DNA of 64,000 nt from Methanobacteriota archaeon (GTDB lineage Archaea; Halobacteriota; Methanomicrobia; Methanomicrobiales; Methanospirillaceae): contig JAKPPV010000010.1 in assembly GCA_029547145.1 (NCBI GenBank), positions 1-64,000 on the forward strand. Direction: 5' to 3'. Below are positions 19,110 to 26,827 of the stretch, in pieces. The notes below the pieces were generated by a model. It ran no database searches. It saw nothing but the letters and a program-made list of their open reading frames with translations, and had not been told where the DNA came from. The translations under genes and the position numbers were made by a program. How positions within the stretch are numbered: position 1 is the first letter of the stretch; each line of letters begins with the position of its first letter.

Positions 19110-19286
19110 AGAGTGGTATTCATTTTTCGTTGGGACAGATAGGGTTTTGGGATTGTCGTGTCCGCGGGCGGTCATACCGGCCGGATCGGCCGACTTCCCG
19201 GGATCTGCAGGAGGGACCGCGCCGGGGGACGGGCGGTCTGCGCGTCGGTGATATTTTTTTAGGAACGGCGTTGTACTCTGTATTAC
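19110..19286. promoter_or_regulatory. Divergent control region of the mmp9-like and F430 operons
   Basis: This 177-base gap separates two operons, both tied to methanogenesis. A strong TATA-like GATATTTTTTTAG at 19249-19261 faces cfbA and lies about 26-38 bases before its ATG, which has no Shine-Dalgarno; a very short leader is likely. On the other side an A-rich stretch (about 19124-19136) precedes the mmp9-like ATG, also without a ribosome site. Confidence 0.6.
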
Positions 19287-19688
19287 ATGAGCAGGTATGG
19301 CATGCTCCTCGTGGGCCACGGATCAAAACTTCCCTATAACAAGGAACTGATCGTCGAGACCGGTCGCATGATCCAGGAGCGCTCCGACGATTTCGTCGTT
19401 CGCTGCGGGTTCATGTCGATGAACGAGCCCTCGGTCGAGGAGCAGCTGGAGGCGTTCAGGACTGAGGCGATCGAGGCCCTCGCCGTGGTCCCGCTCTTCC
19501 TCGCCCGCGGCGTTCATATCGAGAAGGACATCCCGGCCCTGATCGGGCTCGCCGAAGGGCAGAAGAAGGGGACGTTCGAGACCGCCCGCGGACCGGTACC
19601 GCTCGTCTACGCCGACCCGATCGGGGTCGACCCCCTGCTCGCCGAGCTGATGCTCAAGAACGCCACGACCGCGCTGTCGCTGATCTAG
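19287..19688 (+). CDS. cfbA: Sirohydrochlorin nickel chelatase (CfbA/CbiX-small)
   Basis: A 133-residue short-form class II chelatase that inserts nickel into sirohydrochlorin, the first step from sirohydrochlorin to coenzyme F430 (the family can also insert cobalt). Metal-binding histidines are visible in LLVGHGSK (His11) and LARGVHIEKD (His77). The half-size length is typical of archaeal enzymes that act as homodimers. It is the first gene of the cluster cfbA, cfbE, cfbD, cfbB. Confidence 0.93.
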   Translation: MSRYGMLLVGHGSKLPYNKELIVETGRMIQERSDDFVVRCGFMSMNEPSVEEQLEAFRTEAIEALAVVPLFLARGVHIEKDIPALIGLAEGQKKGTFETARGPVPLVYADPIGVDPLLAELMLKNATTALSLI

Positions 19689-19694
19689 TCCCGC

Positions 19695-20897
19695 ATGGAT
19701 TTCCTGGTGCTCGATACCATTCATGGGGGAGACCTGCTCGGAGACGAGCTCCGCCTCCGCGGACACCGTGTCGAGACCGTGGATGTGTATCGTGGCACGG
19801 GCCCATGGCCCGATCCGGACGAATTCGATCGCGTGGTGGCGCCGGTCCACCTGGACCCGGACCATCCCCTCCTGGAGGGAGCCGGAGAACGGCTCCTCAC
19901 GCATCACGAGGCGGTCGGCCTCTGCCTTGCCGATCACCGTCCCCGGTGCCTGGTCGAGGTGACCGGGGCACGCGGGAAGACCACGACTGCCTTCGCCCTT
20001 GCTGCCGCGCTGGAGGGGAGGGGGATCCTCCATACCACGGCGGGCACCTTCGTCTTCCCGGAGCGCCGGCGGATCTGGCGGCGATCGATCACCCCCGCAT
20101 CGATCCTGCCAGCGGCACGGGCCGCCGCCGCCATCGGCGGATGGTGCGTGGCGGAGGAGTCGCTCGGGGTCACCGGGGCGGGAGACCTGGCGGTGCTGAC
20201 ATCGATGGACGACTATCCCTGCGCTGCAAAGAAGCGCTCGGCCCTTGCCGTGAAGCTCGGGACGTGCCGCCGCGCCCCGCGCCTCCTGTTGCCCGCGGGG
20301 ACGGACCCCCTCCCGGGACATCCGGACGTCATTTCGGCCGATCGGGTGGCCCGGGTCACCGGCGGGACGATCGAGACCCCCTCCGGCATCGTGACCACAC
20401 CGCTCCTCGCGCATGCCGGGTACCGGAATGCGCTGCAGATCGCGGCCGCTGCGGCCGTCCTGCTCGGAGGACGCCCCTCGCGCCTGGCGACGATGGAGGC
20501 GATCCCCGGACGGTTGTCGGTCGGAACCGAGGATGGACGCGTCCTGGTGGACGATGCGAACAGCGGAACCAACCGGGCGACCGCGGTCGAGGCCGCCCGC
20601 CTGGCGCGTGCGCTCGACCCGGGCCCGGAGCTGGCGCTCGTCGTCGGTGAGGAGTTCCGGGCGGTCTGCGAGGGGTTCTCCCCGGAGGAGGTAGCCGCCG
20701 CGATCGAGGAGGCGGCCCCTGCGATGGCCGTACTCGTGGGACCCCCGGCGTTCCGGGCCGCCGTGAGCGCCCGCCTCGCTGCCACCCCCTGGCAGGGCCG
20801 CGTGCGGGAGGCGTCCACCCTCGCAGAGGGGCGTGTGGCGGCCCGGGACGGGCACGGGGGCGGACCGATCGTCCTGGCTGTCAAGACATGGAGATAG
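19695..20897 (+). CDS. cfbE: Coenzyme F430 synthetase (Mur ligase family)
   Basis: A 400-residue Mur-ligase-type enzyme. CfbE joins the propionate chain of 15,17(3)-seco-F430 to close the last ring of F430 at the cost of ATP. The P-loop VTGARGKTTT (about 89-97) and the C-terminal ligase region (LVDDANSGTNRATAVEAARL) are visible. It starts six bases after cfbA, and cfbD starts three bases after it. The sequence is diverged from peptidoglycan Mur enzymes, but the F430 context makes the call firm. Confidence 0.9.
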   Translation: MDFLVLDTIHGGDLLGDELRLRGHRVETVDVYRGTGPWPDPDEFDRVVAPVHLDPDHPLLEGAGERLLTHHEAVGLCLADHRPRCLVEVTGARGKTTTAFALAAALEGRGILHTTAGTFVFPERRRIWRRSITPASILPAARAAAAIGGWCVAEESLGVTGAGDLAVLTSMDDYPCAAKKRSALAVKLGTCRRAPRLLLPAGTDPLPGHPDVISADRVARVTGGTIETPSGIVTTPLLAHAGYRNALQIAAAAAVLLGGRPSRLATMEAIPGRLSVGTEDGRVLVDDANSGTNRATAVEAARLARALDPGPELALVVGEEFRAVCEGFSPEEVAAAIEEAAPAMAVLVGPPAFRAAVSARLAATPWQGRVREASTLAEGRVAARDGHGGGPIVLAVKTWR

Positions 20898-20900
20898 AGA

Positions 20901-21959
20901 ATGAGATACATACAGCCCAGACCGAGCTCGATCGTCGCCGCCCTGTACACGGCGCGCGACCTCGAGGTGGACGTCGCCGTCCTGCACGGACCGTCCGGCT
21001 GCTCGTTCAAGCACGCCCGTCTCCTCGAGGAGGACGGCATGCGGGTCCTGACGACGTCGCTCGGCGAGAACGAGTTCATCTTCGGGGGCGAGCAGCGGCT
21101 CGAAGAGGTGCTTCGCGAGGCGGAGAGGGCCTTTGCCCCGCGACGTATGGCGGTGATCGGGACCTGCGTCGCGATGATCATCGGCGAGGACCTGAGCCAG
21201 GCGATCCACGCGGTAAAGACCCCGACGATCGCCGTCGATATCCATGCCGGGTTCTCCGAGAACATCGACGGGGTGATCGCCACCCTCCAGGCTGCCACCG
21301 ATGCGGGCTGGATCGGGGAGGAGGAGCTCGGGCGGCAGCGCAGGCTGCTCGAGGCCGCAAACGAGGTGGAGCGCCTCCGGGGGGCGGCGAGTCGGCCGTA
21401 CATCGAACCGGACCGTGGCGATCTCAAGCACCTTGCGGCCGCAAGGCTCATCGAACTCGCCCGCGCCGGAGCGAAGGGTATCGCGGTGATGAACGCGAAG
21501 AAGGAGACCGCGTACATGTTCGCCGACGCGCTCGCCGCGCTGCACGAGGTCGCGCCGGAGGCCCCGGTCCGCTACCTCGCGAACCTCGAGGAGCGGGGCC
21601 TGCCGAAGGTCCGGCGAGACGCCCGGCGGATCGCCGAAGGGCTCGCCGGGCGGGGAGTCCCCGTGGAGGCGGTCGGGTCGCTCGACGAGTACGGCGCCCT
21701 GGGAGACCGTCTCGGAGAGGAGATCCGCGGGAGTGGCGCGGACTATGCCCTGCTCGCGGGGGTGCCGCACGCGATCCCCTCCGAGTACACGGAGGGGATC
21801 GAGGTGATCTCGATCACGAACGGGCCCCGCCAGGTCGCCCCGCTGCGGGAGCTCGGACACCGGTACGTGCTGGTCGAGGTCGACCTGCACCCCCGGACCC
21901 TCGGGGTCCGCGCGATCGTGGAGGGGGAGTTCGGAGCGGTGCTCCGGAGTCTGGCATGA
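20901..21959 (+). CDS. cfbD: Ni-sirohydrochlorin a,c-diamide reductive cyclase, catalytic subunit (NifD-like)
   Basis: A 352-residue nitrogenase-like protein. With the NifH-like CfbC it reduces Ni-sirohydrochlorin a,c-diamide by six electrons and forms a lactam ring. Candidate Fe-S ligands are visible: Cys34 in LHGPSGCSFKHAR and Cys89 in AVIGTCVAMIIGEDL. CfbD is a homodimer in characterised systems, so a NifK-like partner is not expected. Its TGA overlaps the cfbB ATG. The reductase partner cfbC is not in this window. Confidence 0.93.
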   Translation: MRYIQPRPSSIVAALYTARDLEVDVAVLHGPSGCSFKHARLLEEDGMRVLTTSLGENEFIFGGEQRLEEVLREAERAFAPRRMAVIGTCVAMIIGEDLSQAIHAVKTPTIAVDIHAGFSENIDGVIATLQAATDAGWIGEEELGRQRRLLEAANEVERLRGAASRPYIEPDRGDLKHLAAARLIELARAGAKGIAVMNAKKETAYMFADALAALHEVAPEAPVRYLANLEERGLPKVRRDARRIAEGLAGRGVPVEAVGSLDEYGALGDRLGEEIRGSGADYALLAGVPHAIPSEYTEGIEVISITNGPRQVAPLRELGHRYVLVEVDLHPRTLGVRAIVEGEFGAVLRSLA

Positions 21960-23341
21960 AGGGGGTCCTGATCTCGGGGGACCGCTCGGGGTGCGGCAAG
22001 ACCTCGGTCACCCTTGCACTCTCCGCACTCCTCGCCAGGGACCGGGTGGTCCAGACCTTCAAGGTCGGGATGGACTACATCGATCCCTCCTACCTCACGG
22101 CAGTGACCGGGCGTCCCTGCCGGAACCTGGACGCGTTCGTCCTCTCCCCGGAGGAGAACCGGGAGATCTTCCGGGCAGCAAACCGTGGGGCCGGGATCGC
22201 GATCGTCGAGGGGGTCCGGGGTCTCTACGAGGGGGCCGAGGCGATCGGCGATGCCGGCAGCACGGCGGAGATTGCGAAGCTCCTGGACCTCCCCGTCGTC
22301 TTGGTCGTGAACGCCCGCTCGGTGACCCGGTCTGCGGCAGCGCTGATCCGGGGATTCCAGGCCTTCGACCCCGCGGTCCGGATCGCCGGAGTGATCCTCA
22401 ACAACGTCTCGGGCCCTTCCCACCGCGAGAAGGCGACCCGTGCAATCGAGCACTTCTGCCGCGTCCCGGTGCTCGGTGCGGTGCCACCGCTCGAGGAGAT
22501 GCAGCTGGCCATGCGCCATCTCGGGCTGGTCCCGTTCCGCGAAGGGAGCGAGATGGCCGGCTTCCGGGAGCGGGTCGGGCTCGTCACCCGCCTGATCGGG
22601 GAGTACGTACCCCCAAGGGAGCTGCTCGCGGTCGCCCGGGAGCTCCCCGAGCCGGGCGATGCCCCCCTCCTGCCCGAACGGGACGGGAGTCCGGACGTCC
22701 AGATCGGGCTCGCCCACGACGAGGCGTTCAACTTCTATTATGCCGACCTGGAGGAGGTCCTGGCCTCCGCGGGGGCCGGTGTCGTCCGCTTCAGCCCCTG
22801 CCATGACCGGCTCCCCGATGCCGACGGATACATACTGGGCGGCGGGTACCCCGAGATCCACGCCGCCCGCCTCGAGGAGAACGGCGCCTGCCGGGAGGGG
22901 CTCCGGGAGGCGGCCCGGAACGGAGTCCCGGTCTACGGGGAGTGCGGTGGCCTGATCTACCTGACGGACCGGATCCGGCTCGCCGCCGGATGGCGTGGCG
23001 CGCCGGAGGAGGGGGTCTTCGACCTCGCGGGGATCCTTCCCGGCGAGGCGAGGATGCCGGCCCGTCGGGTCGTCACCTACGTCCAGGGCGAGGCGTTCGA
23101 TCCATCGCCCATGGGGGCGGGGTCCTTTAAGGGGCACTCGTTCCATTACTCCGGTGTCGAGCTCGAACCGGGGACGCGGTACGCCTACACCCTCGTCCGC
23201 GGCGTCGGCATCGACGGGATGCGTGACGGCGCCGTCGCCGGCAACACGCTGGGTACCTACTGTCATGTTCACCCGGTCGGCTCCCGCAGGATGTTCGGCA
23301 CCTTCGTCGAACGGTGCCGGGCGGCACGGAACCGAGCGTAA
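21956..23341 (+). CDS. cfbB: Ni-sirohydrochlorin a,c-diamide synthase (CbiA-type)
   Basis: A 461-residue amidotransferase that amidates the a and c acetate side chains of Ni-sirohydrochlorin using glutamine and ATP. The N-terminal P-loop (ISGDRSGCGKTSVT, residues 6-19) and the glutamine amidotransferase site (YGECGGLIYL, Cys about 330; GTYCHVHP, His about 437) are visible. The start is the ATG at 21956, overlapping the cfbD stop as ATGA; the same frame is open far upstream only as a shadow of cfbD. Confidence 0.93.
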   Translation: MKGVLISGDRSGCGKTSVTLALSALLARDRVVQTFKVGMDYIDPSYLTAVTGRPCRNLDAFVLSPEENREIFRAANRGAGIAIVEGVRGLYEGAEAIGDAGSTAEIAKLLDLPVVLVVNARSVTRSAAALIRGFQAFDPAVRIAGVILNNVSGPSHREKATRAIEHFCRVPVLGAVPPLEEMQLAMRHLGLVPFREGSEMAGFRERVGLVTRLIGEYVPPRELLAVARELPEPGDAPLLPERDGSPDVQIGLAHDEAFNFYYADLEEVLASAGAGVVRFSPCHDRLPDADGYILGGGYPEIHAARLEENGACREGLREAARNGVPVYGECGGLIYLTDRIRLAAGWRGAPEEGVFDLAGILPGEARMPARRVVTYVQGEAFDPSPMGAGSFKGHSFHYSGVELEPGTRYAYTLVRGVGIDGMRDGAVAGNTLGTYCHVHPVGSRRMFGTFVERCRAARNRA

Positions 23342-23373
23342 AGGATACTATCTCGTCGAGCCAGTGATTGATC

Positions 23374-24240
23374 ATGATCATCTACCTCGACGGGGCCTTC
23401 CTCCCGAAGGAGGAGGCCAGGATCTCCGTCTTCGACCACGGACTACTCTACGGAGACGGGGTCTTCGAGGGGATCAGGGCATATAACGGCCGGATCTTCC
23501 GCCTCGATGAACACCTCGACCGGCTGTACGACTCCGCGAAGACGATCGACCTCGCGGTCCCGATCTCGAAGAACGAGATGGCGACGGCGATCCGGGAGGT
23601 GCTTCGCCGGAATAACCTGCGCGATGCGTACATCAGACCGATCGTCACCCGTGGCGTCGGTGACCTCGGACTGGACCCCCGGAAGTGCCCGAGGGCAACG
23701 GTGATCATCATCGCGGTCGAGTGGGGCGCGATGTACGGGGACCTGTACGAGAAGGGGCTGACCGCGATCACGGTCTCCGTCCGTCGGAACCCGGCGGATG
23801 CCCTCCCGCCGAACGTCAAGAGCCTCAACTATCTCAACAACATCCTGGCAAAGATCGAGGCGAACTGCAAGGGGGGCGACGAGGCGATCTTCTTCGACAC
23901 GAACGGCTATCTCTCGGAGGGGTCCGGCGACAACATCTTTGTGGTCAAGAACGGGGTCGTCTTCACCCCGCCGACCCTCAACAACCTCCGTGGGGTGACG
24001 AGGCTCGTGGTCCTGGAGTGTGCGGAGACGCTCGGCATCACCGTCGTCGAGCGGAACATGGGGTACTTCGACCTCTACTCGGCGGACGAGGTCTTCGTCA
24101 CCGGGACGGCGGCAGAGGTGGCCCCGATCGTGGTGATCGACGGGCGTTCGATCGGGACAGGCCGGCCCGGCCCGGTCACGCGCCAGCTGATGTCCGCGTT
24201 CAGGTCGGCCACCGAGCAGTCGGGGACGCCGATCGACTGA
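23374..24240 (+). CDS. ilvE: Branched-chain amino acid aminotransferase
   Basis: A 288-residue fold-type IV PLP enzyme that transaminates Leu, Ile and Val with 2-oxoglutarate. Signatures include [20 protein letters not shown] near the N-terminus, the PLP-binding Lys149 in [10 protein letters not shown], and [22 protein letters not shown] ribosome-binding stretch precedes the ATG at 23374. It starts 32 bases after cfbB and may be read from the same transcript, but it has no role in F430 synthesis. Confidence 0.93.
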   Translation: MIIYLDGAFLPKEEARISVFDHGLLYGDGVFEGIRAYNGRIFRLDEHLDRLYDSAKTIDLAVPISKNEMATAIREVLRRNNLRDAYIRPIVTRGVGDLGLDPRKCPRATVIIIAVEWGAMYGDLYEKGLTAITVSVRRNPADALPPNVKSLNYLNNILAKIEANCKGGDEAIFFDTNGYLSEGSGDNIFVVKNGVVFTPPTLNNLRGVTRLVVLECAETLGITVVERNMGYFDLYSADEVFVTGTAAEVAPIVVIDGRSIGTGRPGPVTRQLMSAFRSATEQSGTPID

Positions 24241-24258
24241 CCCGGTCCCGGCACAACC

Positions 24259-24264
24259 TATATC
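24259..24264 (+). promoter_or_regulatory. TATA box of tRNA-Glu
   Basis: TATATC followed by a T run lies 32-37 bases before the first base of tRNA-Glu, the expected distance for an archaeal tRNA promoter with a very short 5' leader. Confidence 0.6.
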
Positions 24265-24295
24265 TTTTTTTCCGACGAATAACGTAAGTTCACCT

Positions 24296-24370
<75 letters not shown>

Positions 24371-24531
24371 TCCGGTTCTGTGGTTCGACACTGTGCCAGC
24401 AGGCCGCAAACGAGCCTGGTCTCTCTATTCCCGTCCCGTTGCTGGCAGAGCGCCGGTGCGCCCCGACGGAGTCCGATCGCGATTACTGCCGCCAGCGCCC
24501 CGGATACATCTCGCATTCCCTTGCGCGCCAC

Positions 24532-24762
24532 CGGAAGACGCGTCTCCTCGATAAGGACGACGCTGCGTTCATCCGCGAGTACCTCGACGAGTTCAGGGTA
24601 AACGACACTCGCCTGCTCGCGCGGGATCTGTCGATTACGAGGGCGCTCCGGGGCGAGTTTGTGGGCCTTCGCGAGAACATCGACACCGTCCTGCCCGACG
24701 GATCGGTCTCCGGGCGGGGGGCGGTGGTATCCTCAAGCCCGGTCGTCCGCGGCGGAAAGTAG
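24532..24762 (+). pseudogene. Degraded tyrosine recombinase (integrase) N-terminal fragment
   Basis: An open stretch downstream of tRNA-Glu encodes about 77 residues beginning RKTRLLDKDDAAFIREYLDE and continuing to GEFVGLRENIDTV. The spacing of LL..DD..FI.EY..E and the later EFVG.REN resembles the N-terminal core-binding domain of methanogen phage-type integrases, which I recall with RRFVGPYREN-like ends. No start codon with ribosome site, no catalytic domain and no Arg-His-Arg-Tyr residues follow, so the gene is a remnant. The family match is from pattern memory only. Confidence 0.45.
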
Positions 24763-24944
24763 TGGCGGGGCTTTCAATCAGGCAGGACTTCGACGCCTTC
24801 ATCCGGGACCTCGCGACCCAGGTGCTGAAAAACGGGTTGCCGGTCTTCACAGGGTGTTGAAGAGCAGAATGATGCCCGAGAAGTCGATGCGCCCTCGGTC
24901 AGTCGTCGCTCATCCCATCGAGATCGCAACAGGTACCGCTTGAC

Positions 24945-25273
24945 CGAGAAGCGACCCAGGTCCACCGAGCCTCGAGACGGCGGGTGCATCTCGACCACGT
25001 CCCGGGAGTGGACGGTCACGATCCTGATCCGGTTGTTGACCATACGGTATCCGCGGGCGCGATACCTCGCCAAGTCATCGACATGCCCGGGAGCGTCCAC
25101 GTTCCCGAGCCGGCAAGGTGCGGACGGGGGGCGGAAGGGTTGTAAAGGACCGCGTCGTGCACCGCGCGATCCGCGGCAAAATCCTCGAAGGTCATTCCCC
25201 CGATGAGCCCGGTGATGGTGTCGACCGCGTCCACAATGTCGGTGAGGACGAGGAGGGCGTCACGCTCAGATAT
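24945..25273 (-). pseudogene. Broken HEPN (DUF86-like) partner of the MNT protein
   Basis: Translating just after the MNT stop gives ISERDALLVLTDIVDAVD and GMTFEDFAADRAVHDAV, the usual N-terminus of HEPN-type toxins paired with MNT nucleotidyltransferases. The codon where ATG is expected (25273-25271) reads ATA. The frame continues to MTWRGIA and then loses similarity, while the neighbouring frame carries RMVNNRIRIVTVHSRDVVEM, resembling the end of the HEPN domain. A lost start plus a frameshift indicate a dead gene. The ancestral start would have overlapped the MNT stop by eight bases. Confidence 0.6.
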
Positions 25274-25559
25274 TGACCGCCTCAGTAAGCACCCGGCGCT
25301 CGATCCGCGGGTGGAGGCCGTCCGGAGTGGTCAGGTCGACCACGATCCCCGTCCGCTCGCGGACCAGCTCCTCCACGCGGTATAGTACGCTGAAGGGCAC
25401 GGGCCGTTCGAACCCGACGAGCAGGTCGAGGTCGGAGTCCTCGGACTGCTCGTTCCGGGCGTACGACCCGAAGAGACCGAACCGCCGGACGCCAAAGTGC
25501 GGGGCGACCTCCGCCTTCAGGTCGGCGAGGATGGCGATCACCTCGTCGCGGGTCTTCAT
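25266..25559 (-). CDS. MNT-type minimal nucleotidyltransferase (antitoxin-like)
   Basis: A 97-residue protein with the complete minimal nucleotidyltransferase signature: FGLFGSYARNEQSEDSDLDL, that is GSYAR at residues 31-35 and the DxD pair at Asp43 and Asp45, plus a later acidic residue in GIVVDLTT. MNT proteins act with HEPN proteins as toxin-antitoxin pairs, in studied cases by modifying the HEPN toxin with AMP. The gene looks intact, whereas its HEPN neighbour does not, so it may be an orphan antitoxin. Confidence 0.88.
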   Translation of the reverse strand: MKTRDEVIAILADLKAEVAPHFGVRRFGLFGSYARNEQSEDSDLDLLVGFERPVPFSVLYRVEELVRERTGIVVDLTTPDGLHPRIERRVLTEAVNI

Positions 25560-25832
25560 GGCTCTCCTCCTGCCAGATGTAGGCGATGGGTGGTAATTAC
25601 GGTATCCGAACGCGACCCGAGCGATGTATCGACCGGATGGTCGGATCGAACCGTTCGCCGGGCACTGCAGGCGGGTTCAGGACTGTCACTGTTATGTTCG
25701 TCGGGTCGCGTGCCGTGATATCGCCGGCGGTCGTGGCGTCGGTCAGGATCCATCACGAGGAGAAGGACGTACGGAGGTTGATCGCTGTCTGGATCGGGGC
25801 CGGAACTCCGTTTGAGACGAACGTCCCGACCG

Positions 25833-26165
25833 TTACTGCCGGCTGCTCGGCATCATATCATTTCGATGATCTCCACGGTCCTGGGCGGCGACGACGTATA
25901 CAGTCCAGGTGATTCGCTCCGCGTCGAGGTTGCCGGTGATGGTCTGCGCAGCCCATGAATCGCCGGCATCGACGCAGATCGCATGGCCATTCGGCACTCG
26001 GAGGATGAATCGAGCTGCCCTGGCACCGACGAAGATGCTTGAGAATATTCCGATATGCCCGTCGCAGTCCATGTTCCCGACCCTCAATATCTCCGGTATC
26101 GTGATCCCGCTCGAAAGACTGTTCAGACCGGGTCCTGCATTCACGGTCCCTCTCCAGCACGCCAT
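25833..26165 (-). CDS. Hypothetical protein, possibly a gene remnant
   Basis: A 110-codon open stretch beginning MACWRGTVNAGPGLNSLSSG and containing beta-rich runs (IFSSIFVGARAARFILRVP, AERITWTVYVVAAQ). Codon choice is less GC-biased than in core genes. Further downstream on the same strand, after stops, another frame reads ILTDATTAGDITARDPTNIT, which looks like the tail of a decayed extracellular beta-sandwich protein. I do not recognise a family. It may be a broken surface-protein gene. Confidence 0.3.
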   Translation of the reverse strand: MACWRGTVNAGPGLNSLSSGITIPEILRVGNMDCDGHIGIFSSIFVGARAARFILRVPNGHAICVDAGDSWAAQTITGNLDAERITWTVYVVAAQDRGDHRNDMMPSSRQ

Positions 26166-26391
26166 CGTCACCGAACCGGGCAATACGCGTTCGCAGACCT
26201 GACCCGGTTCCCGGAGGTGGTCGATGGAGGTGCGGTCACCTTCTTCGCCGGACATCACGCCGTCACGACGGCGCGGCACCGGCAGACCGTGCCCCGGGGG
26301 GAGATGCATGGCATCTGATACCTCCCCCGCCTGCCGGTGTCCGGGGCGGTGCACGGCCCGGACTGCGGCGCCGTGGGGATACCGGCGCCTC

Positions 26392-26790
26392 TCAATTCCC
26401 CCGATCCCCTGCCTTCCGCGCGCTCCCGTCGAACGGGAGGTCCGCATCGACGGGATCGCTGACCACCGGGGGCCTGAGCTCCGGGTCGGCATCCAGGAGC
26501 TCCACGATCCGGTCCGTGAACGTCCGGCCCGAGGGGGTCTCTGGCGTCCTCCGCGAATAGTACATCCAGAGCCCCTCCCGACGGGCATCCACCAGCCCTG
26601 CATGGCGCAGGACCATGAGATGGCGGGAGACCTTCGCCTGTGACATCGCGAGGGCTGCCTGGATCTGGCAGACGCAGAGCTCGCCCGTGCCCAGCAGCAG
26701 GAAGATCCGGAGCCGTGTCTCGTCCGAGAGCGCCTTGAACAGGGTCGTGCAGGCACGGAGCGCAGCGCCGTCGGGCTGTGTCACTGTCAT
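26392..26790 (-). CDS. ArsR-family transcriptional repressor
   Basis: A 132-residue winged-helix protein (LFKALSDETRLRIFLLLGTG; recognition helix in MSQAKVSRHLMVLRHAGLV). Cys39 and Cys41 in ELCVCQIQ match the metalloid-sensing motif of ArsR proteins that bind arsenite or antimonite and leave DNA. A Pro/Asp-rich tail follows. It lies 37 bases downstream of the Cys-rich permease on the same strand, so the two are likely co-transcribed and autoregulated through the operator-like repeat before the permease. Confidence 0.9.
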   Translation of the reverse strand: MTVTQPDGAALRACTTLFKALSDETRLRIFLLLGTGELCVCQIQAALAMSQAKVSRHLMVLRHAGLVDARREGLWMYYSRRTPETPSGRTFTDRIVELLDADPELRPPVVSDPVDADLPFDGSARKAGDRGN

Positions 26791-26827
26791 CCGATCACTC
26801 CGTGCACCGCCGGACGAAATAGACCTT

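Noticed and set aside
19323-21890. Very long open minus-strand frame (855 codons) opposite the F430 genes
   Set aside because: It is a GC-driven shadow: composition is Arg/Gly/Pro/Asp-rich without folds, and the plus strand carries clear cfbA, cfbE and cfbD.
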